Shown here piece after piece: positions 1-12,381 of a stretch of 64,000 nucleotides of DNA. The stretch comes from Brachybacterium massiliense (lineage in GTDB: Bacteria; Actinomycetota; Actinomycetes; Actinomycetales; Dermabacteraceae): positions 186,001-250,000 of the forward strand of contig NZ_FXXB01000008.1 of NCBI RefSeq assembly GCF_900184245.1, given 5' to 3'. A program made the translations under genes and the position numbers. How positions within the stretch are numbered: position 1 is the stretch's first letter; each line of letters begins with the position of its first letter. The notes under the pieces were generated by a model. It saw nothing but the letters and a program-made list of their open reading frames with translations, did no database searches and was not told the origin of the DNA.

Positions 1-673
1 AGCCCCGCTCGCGCCAGGCCGGCAGCGAGCCGCGCTCCGCACCGAGGGTGGTGTCGTCCCCGTGCCCGGGGTAGACCCAGGTCTCGTCCCCGAGCCGGTC
101 GAAGATCCGCTGTTCGACATCGTCGATCAGCTGGGCGAAGCGCTGGGGGTCCTGCTGCGTGTTGCCCACCCCGCCGGGGAACAGGGAGTCGCCGGTGAAC
201 AGGTGGTCGCCCTCGTCGCCGCCGCGCCAGAGCACCGCGACCGAGCCGGGGGTGTGGCCGCGCAGGTGGATGATCTCCACCCGCTGCTCGCCGAACTCGA
301 GCACGTCGCCGTGCGCGAGGGGCTCATCGATCGGTTCGGCGATGTCCTTCGCGTCGGCGGCGCCGGCGGCGGTGCGGGCACCGGTGGCGCTGATCATCTC
401 CGCGAGCGCGCCCACGTGATCGTGGTGGCTGTGCGTGGTGACGATGAGGTCCAGCGCGTTGTGCTCGGAGCCCGCGGCGATCATGCGGCGCAGCGCGTCG
501 GCATCCGCCGCGGCGTCGATCAGCAGCTGCGCACCGGTGGACCGGCAGGTCAGCAGATAGGAGTTGTTGTCCATCGGGCCCACGGAGATCTTGCGGATCT
601 GCAGTGTGCGGAGGTCCCGCGTCACGGGCTCGCCTCCGGGGTCGACGTGTCCGGTGTACTCGTGATCAGCCAT
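1..673 (-). CDS. MBL-fold metallo-hydrolase (partial, runs off left edge)
   Basis: The translated minus strand gives a metallo-beta-lactamase-fold hydrolase of the glyoxalase II-like group. The metal-binding motif THSHHDH is near residue 80, a second His is in LRGHTPGS, and GDSLFPGG and YPGHGDDT follow in the expected order. About 224 residues are present and the C-terminus lies outside the window. The ATG is chosen because the protein begins in register with the family (a conserved DNNSYLL strand follows) and because CATACT lies 6 bases upstream, which would make the transcript leaderless. It diverges from uvrA. The substrate cannot be told from sequence; hydrolysis of a thioester such as S-lactoylglutathione or a mycothiol analogue is only a guess. 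Confidence 0.85.
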   Translation of the reverse strand, partial: MADHEYTGHVDPGGEPVTRDLRTLQIRKISVGPMDNNSYLLTCRSTGAQLLIDAAADADALRRMIAAGSEHNALDLIVTTHSHHDHVGALAEMISATGARTAAGAADAKDIAEPIDEPLAHGDVLEFGEQRVEIIHLRGHTPGSVAVLWRGGDEGDHLFTGDSLFPGGVGNTQQDPQRFAQLIDDVEQRIFDRLGDETWVYPGHGDDTTLGAERGSLPAWRERG

Positions 674-700
674 GGGGACAGTATGTCGCCCACCTCTCCT

Positions 701-716
701 CCGAACAACTGTTCGA
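701..716. promoter_or_regulatory. LexA (SOS) box upstream of uvrA
   Basis: The core CGAACAACTGTTCG at 702-715 is a perfect palindrome with a 4-base centre and matches the actinobacterial and Bacillus-type SOS consensus CGAACnnnnGTTCG. It ends about 30 bases before the uvrA start codon and overlaps the region where the uvrA -35 would lie, so LexA repression of uvrA is expected. It could also influence the divergent hydrolase gene. Confidence 0.8.
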
Positions 717-745
717 AGGTGGGGTCCCGCCCCTAAGATGGCCCG

Positions 746-3613
<2,868 letters not shown>

Positions 3614-3626
3614 GGGAGATCACCTG

Positions 3627-5555
3627 ATGGCCGACCCCACCACCTACCGTCCCGCGACCGGCAGCATCCCCACCACCCCGGGGGTGTACCGGTTCCGGGA
3701 CGAGCATGGCCGCGTCATCTACGTGGGCAAGGCGAAGAACCTCCGCCAGCGTCTGTCCAACTACTTCCAGGACCTCACCGCGCTGCACGAGCGCACCCGG
3801 CGGATGGTCACCACCGCCGCCGGGGTGGAGTGGACGGTGGTCAGCACCGAGGTCGAGGCGCTGATCCTCGAGTACACCTGGATCAAGGAGTTCGATCCGC
3901 GGTTCAACGTCAAGTTCCGCGACGACAAGTCCTACCCCTACCTGGCGATCACCATGGGGGAGGCCGTGCCGCGGGTGCACATCACCCGTCGGCCCCGCCC
4001 CAAGGGGGACCGGGTCTTCGGGCCCTATCCCCAGGTGGGCGCGATCCGCGAGACCCTCGATCTGATGCTGCGGGTGTTCCCGATCCGCTCCTGCACCGCC
4101 GGGGTCTACCGGCGCGCCGAGCGCTCCGGCCGACCCTGCCTGCTGGGCTTCATCGGCAAGTGCGCCGCGCCCTGCGTGGGGGACATCTCCGAGGACGAGC
4201 ACCGGCGCCTCGCCGAGCAGTTCTCCGACTTCATGGCCGGCAACACCTCGACCTACACCCGCCGCATCGAACGGCAGATGAAGGACGCCGCCGCCGCGAT
4301 GGACTACGAGCGGGCCGCGAGCCTGCGTGATGACCTCAAGGCCCTCGAGAAGGTGATGGAGAAGAACTCGGTGGTGCTCTCCGACGCCACCGACGCCGAC
4401 CTCATCGGTCTCGCCCAGGATCAGCTCGAGGCGTCCGTGCAGGTCTTCCACGTGCGCGGCGGGCGGATCCGTGGTCAACGCGGCTGGACCGCCGAGATCC
4501 TCGACGACAGCACCGCCCCGGACCTCATCGAGCGCGCTCTGGCCACCCTGTACTCCGAGGGCGATGCGCCCAAGGAGGTGCTGGTGCCGGTGATGCCCAC
4601 GAACCGGGCGCAGCTCCAGGAGCTGATGGGCCGGCGTGTGGACCTGCGGGTGCCCCAGCGCGGCGAGAAGAAGGACCTGCTGCGCACGGTGGGGGACAAC
4701 GCCACCGAGGCGCTGCGCCTGCACCGCCTCAAGCGCACCGGTGATCTCACCGCCCGCACCAAGGCGCTCGAGGACCTCGGCGAGGCGCTCGACCTCGCCG
4801 AGCCCCCGCTGCGGATCGAATGCTTCGACATCTCCCACTCCCACGGCACCAACGTGGTGGGCTCCCAGGTGGTGTTCGAGGACGGGCTGCCCAAGAAGAG
4901 CGAGTACCGCCGCTACTCCGTCAGCGGCGCGGCCGCGCGCGATGACACCGCCTCGATGCACGACGTCATCTCGCGCCGGCTCAAGCACCACCTCGATCCG
5001 CCCGAGAAGAGCGACGAGGACAGGCGCCGCTTCGCCTATCCGCCCTCGCTGATCCTGGTCGACGGCGGCCCGCCCCAGGTCGCCGCCGCGCAGCGCGCCA
5101 TGGACGATCTCGGTATCACCGATATCGCCCTGGCGGGGATCGCCAAGCGGCTCGAGGAGATCTGGCTGCCGGGGGACGACTACCCGGTGATCCTGCCCCG
5201 CACCAGCGAGGCGCTGTTTTTGGTGCAGCGCCTGCGGGACGAGGCGCACCGCTTCGCGATCAGCTATCACCGTTCCAAGCGCGGGCGCGCCATGCAGTCC
5301 AGCGCACTGGACGGGATCCCTGGGCTCGGGCCGGCGCGCCGCCGCGCCCTGCTGGACCGCTTCGTGACCGTGCGGGCGATCCGCGAGGCCTCCGAGGAGG
5401 AGCTGGTCGAGGTCGAGGGGATCGGGCCCGCATTGGCCGCGCAGATCGCCGCCGCGCTACGATCCGACCAGGGGGATACGACGCAGACCGTCCTCGAGGA
5501 CGACGAGCTCGCCGTCACCGTGGACATGGCGACCGGCGAGATCCTCGACCGCTGA
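3627..5555 (+). CDS. uvrC: Excinuclease ABC subunit C
   Basis: UvrC makes the two incisions flanking a lesion after UvrA/UvrB recognition. The protein has 642 residues. An N-terminal GIY-YIG nuclease domain ([20 protein letters not shown] near 18-37) is followed by a UVR domain near 208-245, the UvrC RNase H-like nuclease domain ([17 protein letters not shown] near 394) and a C-terminal helix-hairpin-helix pair ([26 protein letters not shown]). The ATG lies shortly after the uvrA stop. Confidence 0.97.
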   Translation: MADPTTYRPATGSIPTTPGVYRFRDEHGRVIYVGKAKNLRQRLSNYFQDLTALHERTRRMVTTAAGVEWTVVSTEVEALILEYTWIKEFDPRFNVKFRDDKSYPYLAITMGEAVPRVHITRRPRPKGDRVFGPYPQVGAIRETLDLMLRVFPIRSCTAGVYRRAERSGRPCLLGFIGKCAAPCVGDISEDEHRRLAEQFSDFMAGNTSTYTRRIERQMKDAAAAMDYERAASLRDDLKALEKVMEKNSVVLSDATDADLIGLAQDQLEASVQVFHVRGGRIRGQRGWTAEILDDSTAPDLIERALATLYSEGDAPKEVLVPVMPTNRAQLQELMGRRVDLRVPQRGEKKDLLRTVGDNATEALRLHRLKRTGDLTARTKALEDLGEALDLAEPPLRIECFDISHSHGTNVVGSQVVFEDGLPKKSEYRRYSVSGAAARDDTASMHDVISRRLKHHLDPPEKSDEDRRRFAYPPSLILVDGGPPQVAAAQRAMDDLGITDIALAGIAKRLEEIWLPGDDYPVILPRTSEALFLVQRLRDEAHRFAISYHRSKRGRAMQSSALDGIPGLGPARRRALLDRFVTVRAIREASEEELVEVEGIGPALAAQIAAALRSDQGDTTQTVLEDDELAVTVDMATGEILDR

Positions 5556-5599
5556 GCGGACTGCTGCGACCCCATCCCGCCGACCCGGAAGGAGCGCTC

Positions 5600-6493
5600 G
5601 TGACCGAGGAGCCCTCACCGCCCCGCGCTGACAGCAGGGGCGACATCGTGATCATCACCGGCCTCGCCGGTGCCGGGCGCGAGACCGCCGCCCATGCCCT
5701 GGAGGACATGGGCTGGTACGTCGTCTACAACATCGCCCCGCAGCTCATCTCGACGCTTTATGAGCTGCGCGCCTCGGCCGTGGGCCGGGAGAACCGCTTC
5801 GCCGTGGTGGTCGATCCCCGCTCCGGCCCCTTCTTCAACGAGCTCTCCGACGTGGTCGCGGAGCTGCGCCGCTCCGACATCCGGCTGCGGCTGCTGTTCC
5901 TCACCGCCGACGAACCGACCCTCGTGCGCCGCTTCGACTCGGTGCGCCGCCCCCACCCGCTGCAGGGGGAGGAGGGCGTGCTCGAGGGCATCCGCCGCGA
6001 GCGCGAGATGCTCGCCCCCTACCGGCGGATGGCGGACCTGGTCATCGACACCTCTCCGCTGAACGTCCACCAGCTGACGATGAAGATGCGCAGCGTCTTC
6101 GGCACGCACGACGAGCAGCGGCTGACCGTCACGATGCTCTCCTTCGGCTTCAAGTACGGAATCCCGCTCGAGGCCGATCACGTCAGCGACGTGCGCTTCA
6201 TCCCCAACCCGTACTGGGTCCCGGAGTTGAAGCCCAAGCGCGGCACCGACACCGAGGTGGCCGACTTCGTGCTCGGCGACGCCAACGCCGGCGAGTTCGT
6301 GGACCGCTACCTCGAGATGATCGCCCCCGCGCTGCGCGGCTACAGCGCCGAGAACAAGCACTTCACGACCCTCGCGATCGGTTGCACGGGCGGCAAGCAC
6401 CGCTCTGTCGCGATCGCCGAGAAGATCGGTGACGAGCTGCGCCGCATCGGTCACCCGGTGCGGATCCGCCACCGGGACCTGGGGCGCGAATGA
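5600..6493 (+). CDS. rapZ: RapZ/YvcJ-family nucleotide-binding protein
   Basis: The protein has 297 residues and the two-domain build of RapZ/YvcJ: an N-terminal P-loop fold and a C-terminal domain ending in the conserved GCTGGKHRSVAIAE and HRDLGRE. In actinobacteria this gene always sits with yvcK and whiA, as here. Start GTG follows GGAAGGAG. The P-loop reads GLAGAGRE, so the Lys and Ser/Thr of a classic Walker A are replaced by Arg and Glu; mycobacterial homologues already have Arg-Gly at this point. Nucleotide binding may therefore be altered. The enterobacterial role of RapZ (RNase E adaptor for GlmZ) is not established in this group. Confidence 0.93.
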   Translation: MTEEPSPPRADSRGDIVIITGLAGAGRETAAHALEDMGWYVVYNIAPQLISTLYELRASAVGRENRFAVVVDPRSGPFFNELSDVVAELRRSDIRLRLLFLTADEPTLVRRFDSVRRPHPLQGEEGVLEGIRREREMLAPYRRMADLVIDTSPLNVHQLTMKMRSVFGTHDEQRLTVTMLSFGFKYGIPLEADHVSDVRFIPNPYWVPELKPKRGTDTEVADFVLGDANAGEFVDRYLEMIAPALRGYSAENKHFTTLAIGCTGGKHRSVAIAEKIGDELRRIGHPVRIRHRDLGRE

Positions 6494-7611
6494 GCATCGC
6501 GCCCCGCTCCCGAGGCCGCCGTCTGCGCGGCGTCGACCTCTCAGCCCGCGCCCGGCGAGGGCGGCGCGACGACCCCCAGCGGCCGCTGCGCGTGGTCGCG
6601 CTCGGCGGCGGGCACGGCCTGGCCGCCAACCTGCGCGCGCTGCGCTTGCTCACCGACGACATCACCGCCGTGGTCACGGTCGCCGACAACGGCGGCTCCT
6701 CCGGCCGGATCCGCACCGAGATGCCCGTCCTGCCGCCCGGGGATCTGCGCATGGCGCTCGCGGCGCTGTGCGAGGACTCCGACTGGGGATCGATCTGGGG
6801 GGATGTGATCCAGCATCGCTTCGCGACCGAGGGCGAGCTGGACGGCCACGCTCTGGGCAATCTGCTGATCGTGGCGCTCTGGCAGATCCTCGAGGACCCC
6901 ATCGAGGGTCTCGACCAGATGGCCGAGCTGCTGGGCGCGCGGGGCCGGGTGCTGCCGATGGCCCTGGAGCCGCTGGACATCGAGGCCCAGGTGCGCAGCG
7001 CCGATGGGCGCAGCCGCACCATCTCGGGCCAGTGGCAGGTGGCGACCTCCGAGGGGCGGGTCGAGAGCGTGCGCCTGATCCCGGAGCGGCCCGAGGTCCC
7101 GCAGGACGTGATCGATGCGCTGATGCAGGCCGACTGGATCATCGTGGGGCCCGGCTCCTGGTACACCTCGGTGCTGCCGCACCTGATGATCCCCGAGATC
7201 GCCGAGGCGATCCGCACCAGCCCCGCCCGGCGCTGCATCACCACGAACCTCTCGGTCGGTGCGCAGGAGGCGGAGGGTATGACCAGCCTGGACATGCTCG
7301 AGGTGCTCATGGAACGGTCCCCGGACTGCCAGTTCGATGCCCTGCTGGCCGATCCGACCACCCTCGAGGACGCCCTCGAGCTGTCCGAGGCGGCGCAGGC
7401 GAGGGGCATCCGCACCCTGCTGCGCCAGGTGAGCGTGGGCGACGGTACACCGCACCACGACCCGGTCCGGCTCGCGGCCGCGTACCGTGATCTCTTCGAC
7501 GACGCCTACGGCGACGTCGAACCCGCCCATGCCCGGCAGGGGCGCACCCAGCACACGACGTCGGGAACGGACGCTCCCGCGGAGGAGGACTCGCATGGCT
7601 CTGACGGGTGA
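6490..7611 (+). CDS. yvcK: YvcK-family protein (gluconeogenesis factor, CofD-like)
   Basis: The ATG overlaps the rapZ stop by 4 bases. The 373-residue product carries the CofD/YvcK fold signatures [18 protein letters not shown] near 36, [12 protein letters not shown] near 65, and a conserved ALGNLLI. Family members bind UDP-sugars and affect cell wall synthesis or growth on gluconeogenic carbon. The basic N-terminal extension of about 35 residues (RSRGRRLRG) precedes the conserved domain. The C-terminal 30 residues are not conserved and overlap the whiA start. Confidence 0.93.
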   Translation: MSIAPRSRGRRLRGVDLSARARRGRRDDPQRPLRVVALGGGHGLAANLRALRLLTDDITAVVTVADNGGSSGRIRTEMPVLPPGDLRMALAALCEDSDWGSIWGDVIQHRFATEGELDGHALGNLLIVALWQILEDPIEGLDQMAELLGARGRVLPMALEPLDIEAQVRSADGRSRTISGQWQVATSEGRVESVRLIPERPEVPQDVIDALMQADWIIVGPGSWYTSVLPHLMIPEIAEAIRTSPARRCITTNLSVGAQEAEGMTSLDMLEVLMERSPDCQFDALLADPTTLEDALELSEAAQARGIRTLLRQVSVGDGTPHHDPVRLAAAYRDLFDDAYGDVEPAHARQGRTQHTTSGTDAPAEEDSHGSDG

Positions 7612-8593
7612 GGCGAAGGAGGAGCTCTGCCGCCTCGAGGTGAGCCGGCCCTCTGCACGCAAGGCCGAGGCCGCCGCGATGCTCCGTTTCGCGGGCGGAC
7701 TGCACCTGGTGGCCGGACGCGTGGTGGTCGAGGCGGAGCTGGACTCCCCGGCCGTGGCGCGCAGGCTCCACGCGATCATCGCCGACATGTACGGGCACCG
7801 CGCGGATCTGGCGATCCTCGCGCCCTCCGGGATCCGCCGGACCACCCGCTACATCGTGCGGGTGGACCGCGAGGGCGGGATGCTCGCCCGCCAGACGGGT
7901 CTGCTCGATGCCCGCGGACGCCCGGTGCGCGGGATGCCGCCGTTCGTGGTGGGCGGTGCGACCGTCGACGCGGAGGCCGCCTGGCGCGGGGCTTTCCTCG
8001 CCCGCGGCATGCTCACCGAGCCGGGCCGCTCCTCGGCGCTCGAGCTGTCGTGCCCGGGCCCCGAGGTGGCTCTCGCGATGGTGGGCGCCGCCCGCCGGCT
8101 CGGCGTCGCCTCGAAGGCGCGCGAGGCCCGCGGCACCGATCGTGTGGTGCTGCGCGACGGCGATGCGATCTCGCTGCTGCTGACCCGCATGGGCGCGCAC
8201 GAGACCGTCAGGAGCTGGGAGGAGCGCCGCACCAAGCGCGAGGTCAAGGCGACTGCGCACCGGCTGGCGAACTTCGACGACGCGAACCTGCGCCGCTCCG
8301 CCCGCGCCGCGGTGGCCGCCGGCCAGCGCGTCCAGCGGGCCCTGGAGATCCTCGGCGACGACGTGCCCGAGCATCTGCAGGCCGCAGGGCAGCTGCGCCT
8401 CGAGCACCGTCAGGCGAGCCTCGAGGAGCTCGGCCGGCTCGCGGATCCGCCGCTCACCAAGGACGCCGTGGCCGGCCGGATCCGGCGTCTGCTCGCCACC
8501 GCGGACAAACGCGCCGAGGAGCTCGGCATGCCCGGGACCGACCACGGAGTGGACGAGGACCAACTGCCTCCGTCACCTGATCCCGGTCGTTGA
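7595..8593 (+). CDS. whiA: WhiA DNA-binding regulator
   Basis: WhiA is a conserved Gram-positive regulator, needed for sporulation septation in Streptomyces and for cell division in others. The 332-residue protein shows an N-terminal LAGLIDADG-like homing endonuclease fold (start [12 protein letters not shown]) and a C-terminal helix-turn-helix ([20 protein letters not shown]). The ATG at 7595 is chosen over upstream in-frame codons because GGAGGAGG at 7581-7588 is ideally placed and family members start with this sequence; it overlaps yvcK by 17 bases. Translational coupling with rapZ and yvcK is likely. Confidence 0.95.
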   Translation: MALTGEAKEELCRLEVSRPSARKAEAAAMLRFAGGLHLVAGRVVVEAELDSPAVARRLHAIIADMYGHRADLAILAPSGIRRTTRYIVRVDREGGMLARQTGLLDARGRPVRGMPPFVVGGATVDAEAAWRGAFLARGMLTEPGRSSALELSCPGPEVALAMVGAARRLGVASKAREARGTDRVVLRDGDAISLLLTRMGAHETVRSWEERRTKREVKATAHRLANFDDANLRRSARAAVAAGQRVQRALEILGDDVPEHLQAAGQLRLEHRQASLEELGRLADPPLTKDAVAGRIRRLLATADKRAEELGMPGTDHGVDEDQLPPSPDPGR

Positions 8594-8689
8594 TAGGATC
8601 ATCACGGTCGTCGGTCACATCCGGCGCCGTCCGAGCGTACGAGGGCGTGCGCGCCAAGTCCATATTTCGCAGATCCCCTGTGAATCTAG

Positions 8690-9703
<1,014 letters not shown>

Positions 9704-9736
9704 TCCCCCGGCCGTCGTAGGACGGCCAGGATCGCC

Positions 9737-9786
9737 CCGGAGCCCGCCGGTCACCACCCCGAGGGGTCGGTGTCGGCGGGCTCCGG
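9737..9786 (+). terminator. Long hairpin between gap and pgk
   Basis: Thirteen-base arms at 9737-9749 and 9774-9786 (CCGGAGCCCGCCG and its complement) pair perfectly. The 24-base loop can fold further around ACCCCGAGGGGT. No U-tract follows. It could be a partial terminator or an RNA-stabilising structure that sets gap output apart from pgk-tpiA. Confidence 0.55.
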
Positions 9787-9846
9787 TCGTCCTCAGAGCG
9801 TGCGCCGCATCGCGGCGCGCCCACCAGACCACGAAGGAGCACCACA

Positions 9847-11049
9847 GTGCTGAAGACCATCGACTCGCTCGGCGAGCTGCGCGGCAGGCGCGTGCTCGTC
9901 CGAGCTGATCTGAACGTCCCGCTGGATGGCACCACGATCACCGACGACGGCCGCATCCGCGCCGCCCTCCCGACCCTGACGCGCCTGGTCGAGGCCGGCG
10001 CACGGGTCGCCGTGATCTCCCACCTCGGCCGCCCCAAGGGCGCCCCCGAGGAGAAGTACTCCCTGAAGCCCGTCGTCGGCCGTCTCGGCGAGCTGCTGGG
10101 CCAGGAGGTCGCCTTCGCGACCGACACCGTCGGCCCCTCCGCCCAGGAGGTCGTCGCCGGTCTCGCCGACGGCCAGGTCGCCGTGCTCGAGAACCTGCGC
10201 TTCAACCCGGGGGAGACCTCGAAGCAGGACGAGGAGCGCCTCGCCTTCGCCCGTGAGCTCGCCGCCCTCGGGGATGCCTTCGTCTCCGACGGCTTCGGCG
10301 TCGTCCACCGCAAGCAGGCCTCGGTCTACGAGCTCGCGACCCTGCTGCCGGCGGCCGCGGGCGCACTGGTGCTCGGCGAGGTCGAGTCGCTGCGCAAGGT
10401 CACCGACTCCCCGGAGCGCCCCTTCGTGGTGGTCCTGGGCGGTGCGAAGATCGCGGACAAGCTCGGCGTGATCGACAGCCTGCTGGACAAGGCCGACCGC
10501 ATCCTGATCGGCGGCGGCATGGCCTACACCTTCCAGAAGGCCAAGGGCCTGGAGATCGGCCGCTCGCTGCTGGACGAGAGCAAGCTCGACGTGGTGCGCG
10601 AGTACATGGAGCGCGCGGAGGCGAACGGCGTCGAGCTGGTGCTGCCCGTGGACACTGTGGTCGCACCCGACTTCGCCGCTGACGCCCCGGCCACCGTGGT
10701 CGCGGTCGACCAGATGCCCGCCGACCAGGAGGGCATGGACATCGGCCCGGAGACGGCGAAGCTGTTCGGCGAGAAGATCGCCGATGCCGCGACCGTGTTC
10801 TGGAACGGACCGATGGGCGTGTTCGAGTTCGAGAGCTTCGCCAAGGGCACCACGTCCGTGGCCGAGGACCTCTCGAAGGCCGACGGGTACACCGTCGTCG
10901 GCGGTGGAGACTCCGCCGCCGCGGTGCGTACGCTCGGCTTCGACGAATCCCTCTTCTCGCACATCTCGACCGGCGGTGGTGCGAGCCTCGAGCTCATCGA
11001 GGGCAAGGAACTGCCGGGAATCTCGATCCTCGAGGAGGACAGCAAGTGA
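9847..11049 (+). CDS. pgk: Phosphoglycerate kinase
   Basis: The enzyme transfers phosphate from 1,3-bisphosphoglycerate to ADP. It has 400 residues. Substrate-binding [13 protein letters not shown] near 19-31, ISHLGRPKG near 58 and the ATP-site GGGDSAAAV near 351 are present. Start GTG follows GAAGGAGC. It overlaps tpiA by four bases, so the two are translationally coupled. Confidence 0.97.
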   Translation: MLKTIDSLGELRGRRVLVRADLNVPLDGTTITDDGRIRAALPTLTRLVEAGARVAVISHLGRPKGAPEEKYSLKPVVGRLGELLGQEVAFATDTVGPSAQEVVAGLADGQVAVLENLRFNPGETSKQDEERLAFARELAALGDAFVSDGFGVVHRKQASVYELATLLPAAAGALVLGEVESLRKVTDSPERPFVVVLGGAKIADKLGVIDSLLDKADRILIGGGMAYTFQKAKGLEIGRSLLDESKLDVVREYMERAEANGVELVLPVDTVVAPDFAADAPATVVAVDQMPADQEGMDIGPETAKLFGEKIADAATVFWNGPMGVFEFESFAKGTTSVAEDLSKADGYTVVGGGDSAAAVRTLGFDESLFSHISTGGGASLELIEGKELPGISILEEDSK

Positions 11050-11819
11050 GCACCCGTACCCCGCTGATGGCGGGCAACTGGAAGATGAACCTCGACTGGA
11101 AGCAGGGCCTGGCCCTGGTCGAGGAGCTCGGCGAGCAGCTCAAGGACGTCGACACCTCGATCGTCGAGACCGTCGTGCTGCCCCCGTTCGTGGACCTGCG
11201 CACCGTCCAGGTCGCGGTCGACTCCGGCAAGCTGCCCATCGCCTACGGCGCGCAGGACCTCTCCGCGCACGAGTCCGGCGCGTACACCGGTGAGGTCTCC
11301 GGCCCGATGCTGAAGGCCCTGGGCTGCAGCTACGTGGCCGTCGGCCACTCGGAGCGCCGTCAGTACCACGGCGAGGACGAGCAGGTCACCAACGCGAAGG
11401 TGCGCGCCGCCTTCGCCGCGGACCTCACCCCGATCCTCTGCATCGGCGAGCCGCTCGAGGAGCGTCAGGCCGGCACCCACGTCGCCTACACCCTCGCGCA
11501 GCTCGAGGGCGGCATCGAGGGTCTGGACGCCGCACAGGCGAAACAGATCGTCATCGCCTACGAGCCCGTCTGGGCGATCGGCACCGGCGAGGTCGCCAGC
11601 GCGGACGATGCGCAGGAGGTCTGCGCCGCGATCCGTGAGGCGCTGCGCACCGCCCACGGCGACGAGGTCGCCGACGCCGTGCGCGTGCTCTACGGCGGCA
11701 GTGTGAAGTCCTCGAACGTGGTCGAGCTGATGGGCAAGGCCGACGTCGACGGCGCGCTCGTCGGCGGCGCCTCGCTCAAGGCCGAGGAGTTCGCCAAGAT
11801 CGCGGGCTTCCAGGGCTGA
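11046..11819 (+). CDS. tpiA: Triosephosphate isomerase
   Basis: TpiA interconverts dihydroxyacetone phosphate and glyceraldehyde-3-phosphate. The 257-residue protein has the N-terminal MAGNWKMN, the catalytic His in VGHSERRQY near 100 and the catalytic Glu in [11 protein letters not shown] near 172, with the phosphate-gripping YGGSVKSSN near 219. The GTG start lies inside the pgk stop (GTGA). Confidence 0.97.
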   Translation: MSTRTPLMAGNWKMNLDWKQGLALVEELGEQLKDVDTSIVETVVLPPFVDLRTVQVAVDSGKLPIAYGAQDLSAHESGAYTGEVSGPMLKALGCSYVAVGHSERRQYHGEDEQVTNAKVRAAFAADLTPILCIGEPLEERQAGTHVAYTLAQLEGGIEGLDAAQAKQIVIAYEPVWAIGTGEVASADDAQEVCAAIREALRTAHGDEVADAVRVLYGGSVKSSNVVELMGKADVDGALVGGASLKAEEFAKIAGFQG

Positions 11820-11827
11820 TCAGCCCA

Positions 11828-11937
11828 GCTGAGCGACGTGCTGCGAGCGTGCGAGCGGTAGGAGCGCAGCGAGTCAAGCACTGCTGAGCGACGTGCTGCG
11901 AGCGTGCGAGCGGTAGGAGCTCAGCGGGTCCTGCGCT
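11828..11937. repeat. Two-copy 55-bp tandem repeat after tpiA
   Basis: Bases 11828-11865 and 11883-11920 are identical over 38 bases, and the following 17 bases of each unit are similar, giving two 55-bp units. Each unit can pair CTGCG with CGCAG around its GAGCG-rich centre. It lies in the tpiA-secG gap (11820-12043), where it may act as a transcription terminator or be a short dispersed repeat. No gene is seen in this gap. Confidence 0.7.
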
Positions 11938-12043
11938 GCTGACAGCGACGTACCACGCACCACACGGGCCGGGTCCGGAGCGGACCCGGCCCGTGGCGTA
12001 TGCTTGCTCGGTACTCCGAACTCCGTGGAAGGTGTCTGCCCTC

Positions 12044-12292
12044 GTGGATCTGCCCCTGCTGAAGCTCGTCCTCCAGATCGCGCTGGCCGTCCTCGGCCTG
12101 CTCACGATCATGCTCGTGCTGCTGCACAAGGGACGTGGAGGCGGCCTGTCGGACATGTTCGGCGGCGGCGTCTCCTCCTCGGCCAGCGCCTCGGGCGTGG
12201 CCGAGCGGAACCTGAACCGCATCACCGTCGGCGCGGCGGTGCTCTGGGCGGCGTGCGCCGTGGGACTCGGCATCGTCGAGCGCTTCCTCTGA
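12044..12292 (+). CDS. secG: Preprotein translocase subunit SecG
   Basis: SecG assists SecYE-mediated protein export. From GTG 12044 the product has 82 residues with two hydrophobic segments (about 3-25 and 56-76) and the conserved loop HKGRGGGLSDMFGGG. GTG 12044 is preferred over GTG 12032 because GGAAGG at 12027-12032 then stands 11 bases upstream. TATGCT at 11999-12004 could be the -10. The secG location after tpiA is standard in actinobacteria. Confidence 0.92.
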   Translation: MDLPLLKLVLQIALAVLGLLTIMLVLLHKGRGGGLSDMFGGGVSSSASASGVAERNLNRITVGAAVLWAACAVGLGIVERFL

Positions 12293-12326
12293 TCTCTCGC
12301 GCGCGCCGACGGCGCTGAGCGCGTCA

Positions 12327-12360
12327 GAAGGGCCGGTCACCCTCAGGTGACCGGCCCTTC
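12327..12360. terminator. Bidirectional intrinsic terminator (secG / opcA-pgl)
   Basis: A perfect 15-base stem (GAAGGGCCGGTCACC) with a CTCA loop lies between the convergent secG and opcA-pgl genes, followed by TCTG on the plus strand. Confidence 0.85.
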
Positions 12361-12381
12361 TGCTGTGCGGCGGCGAGCGGC

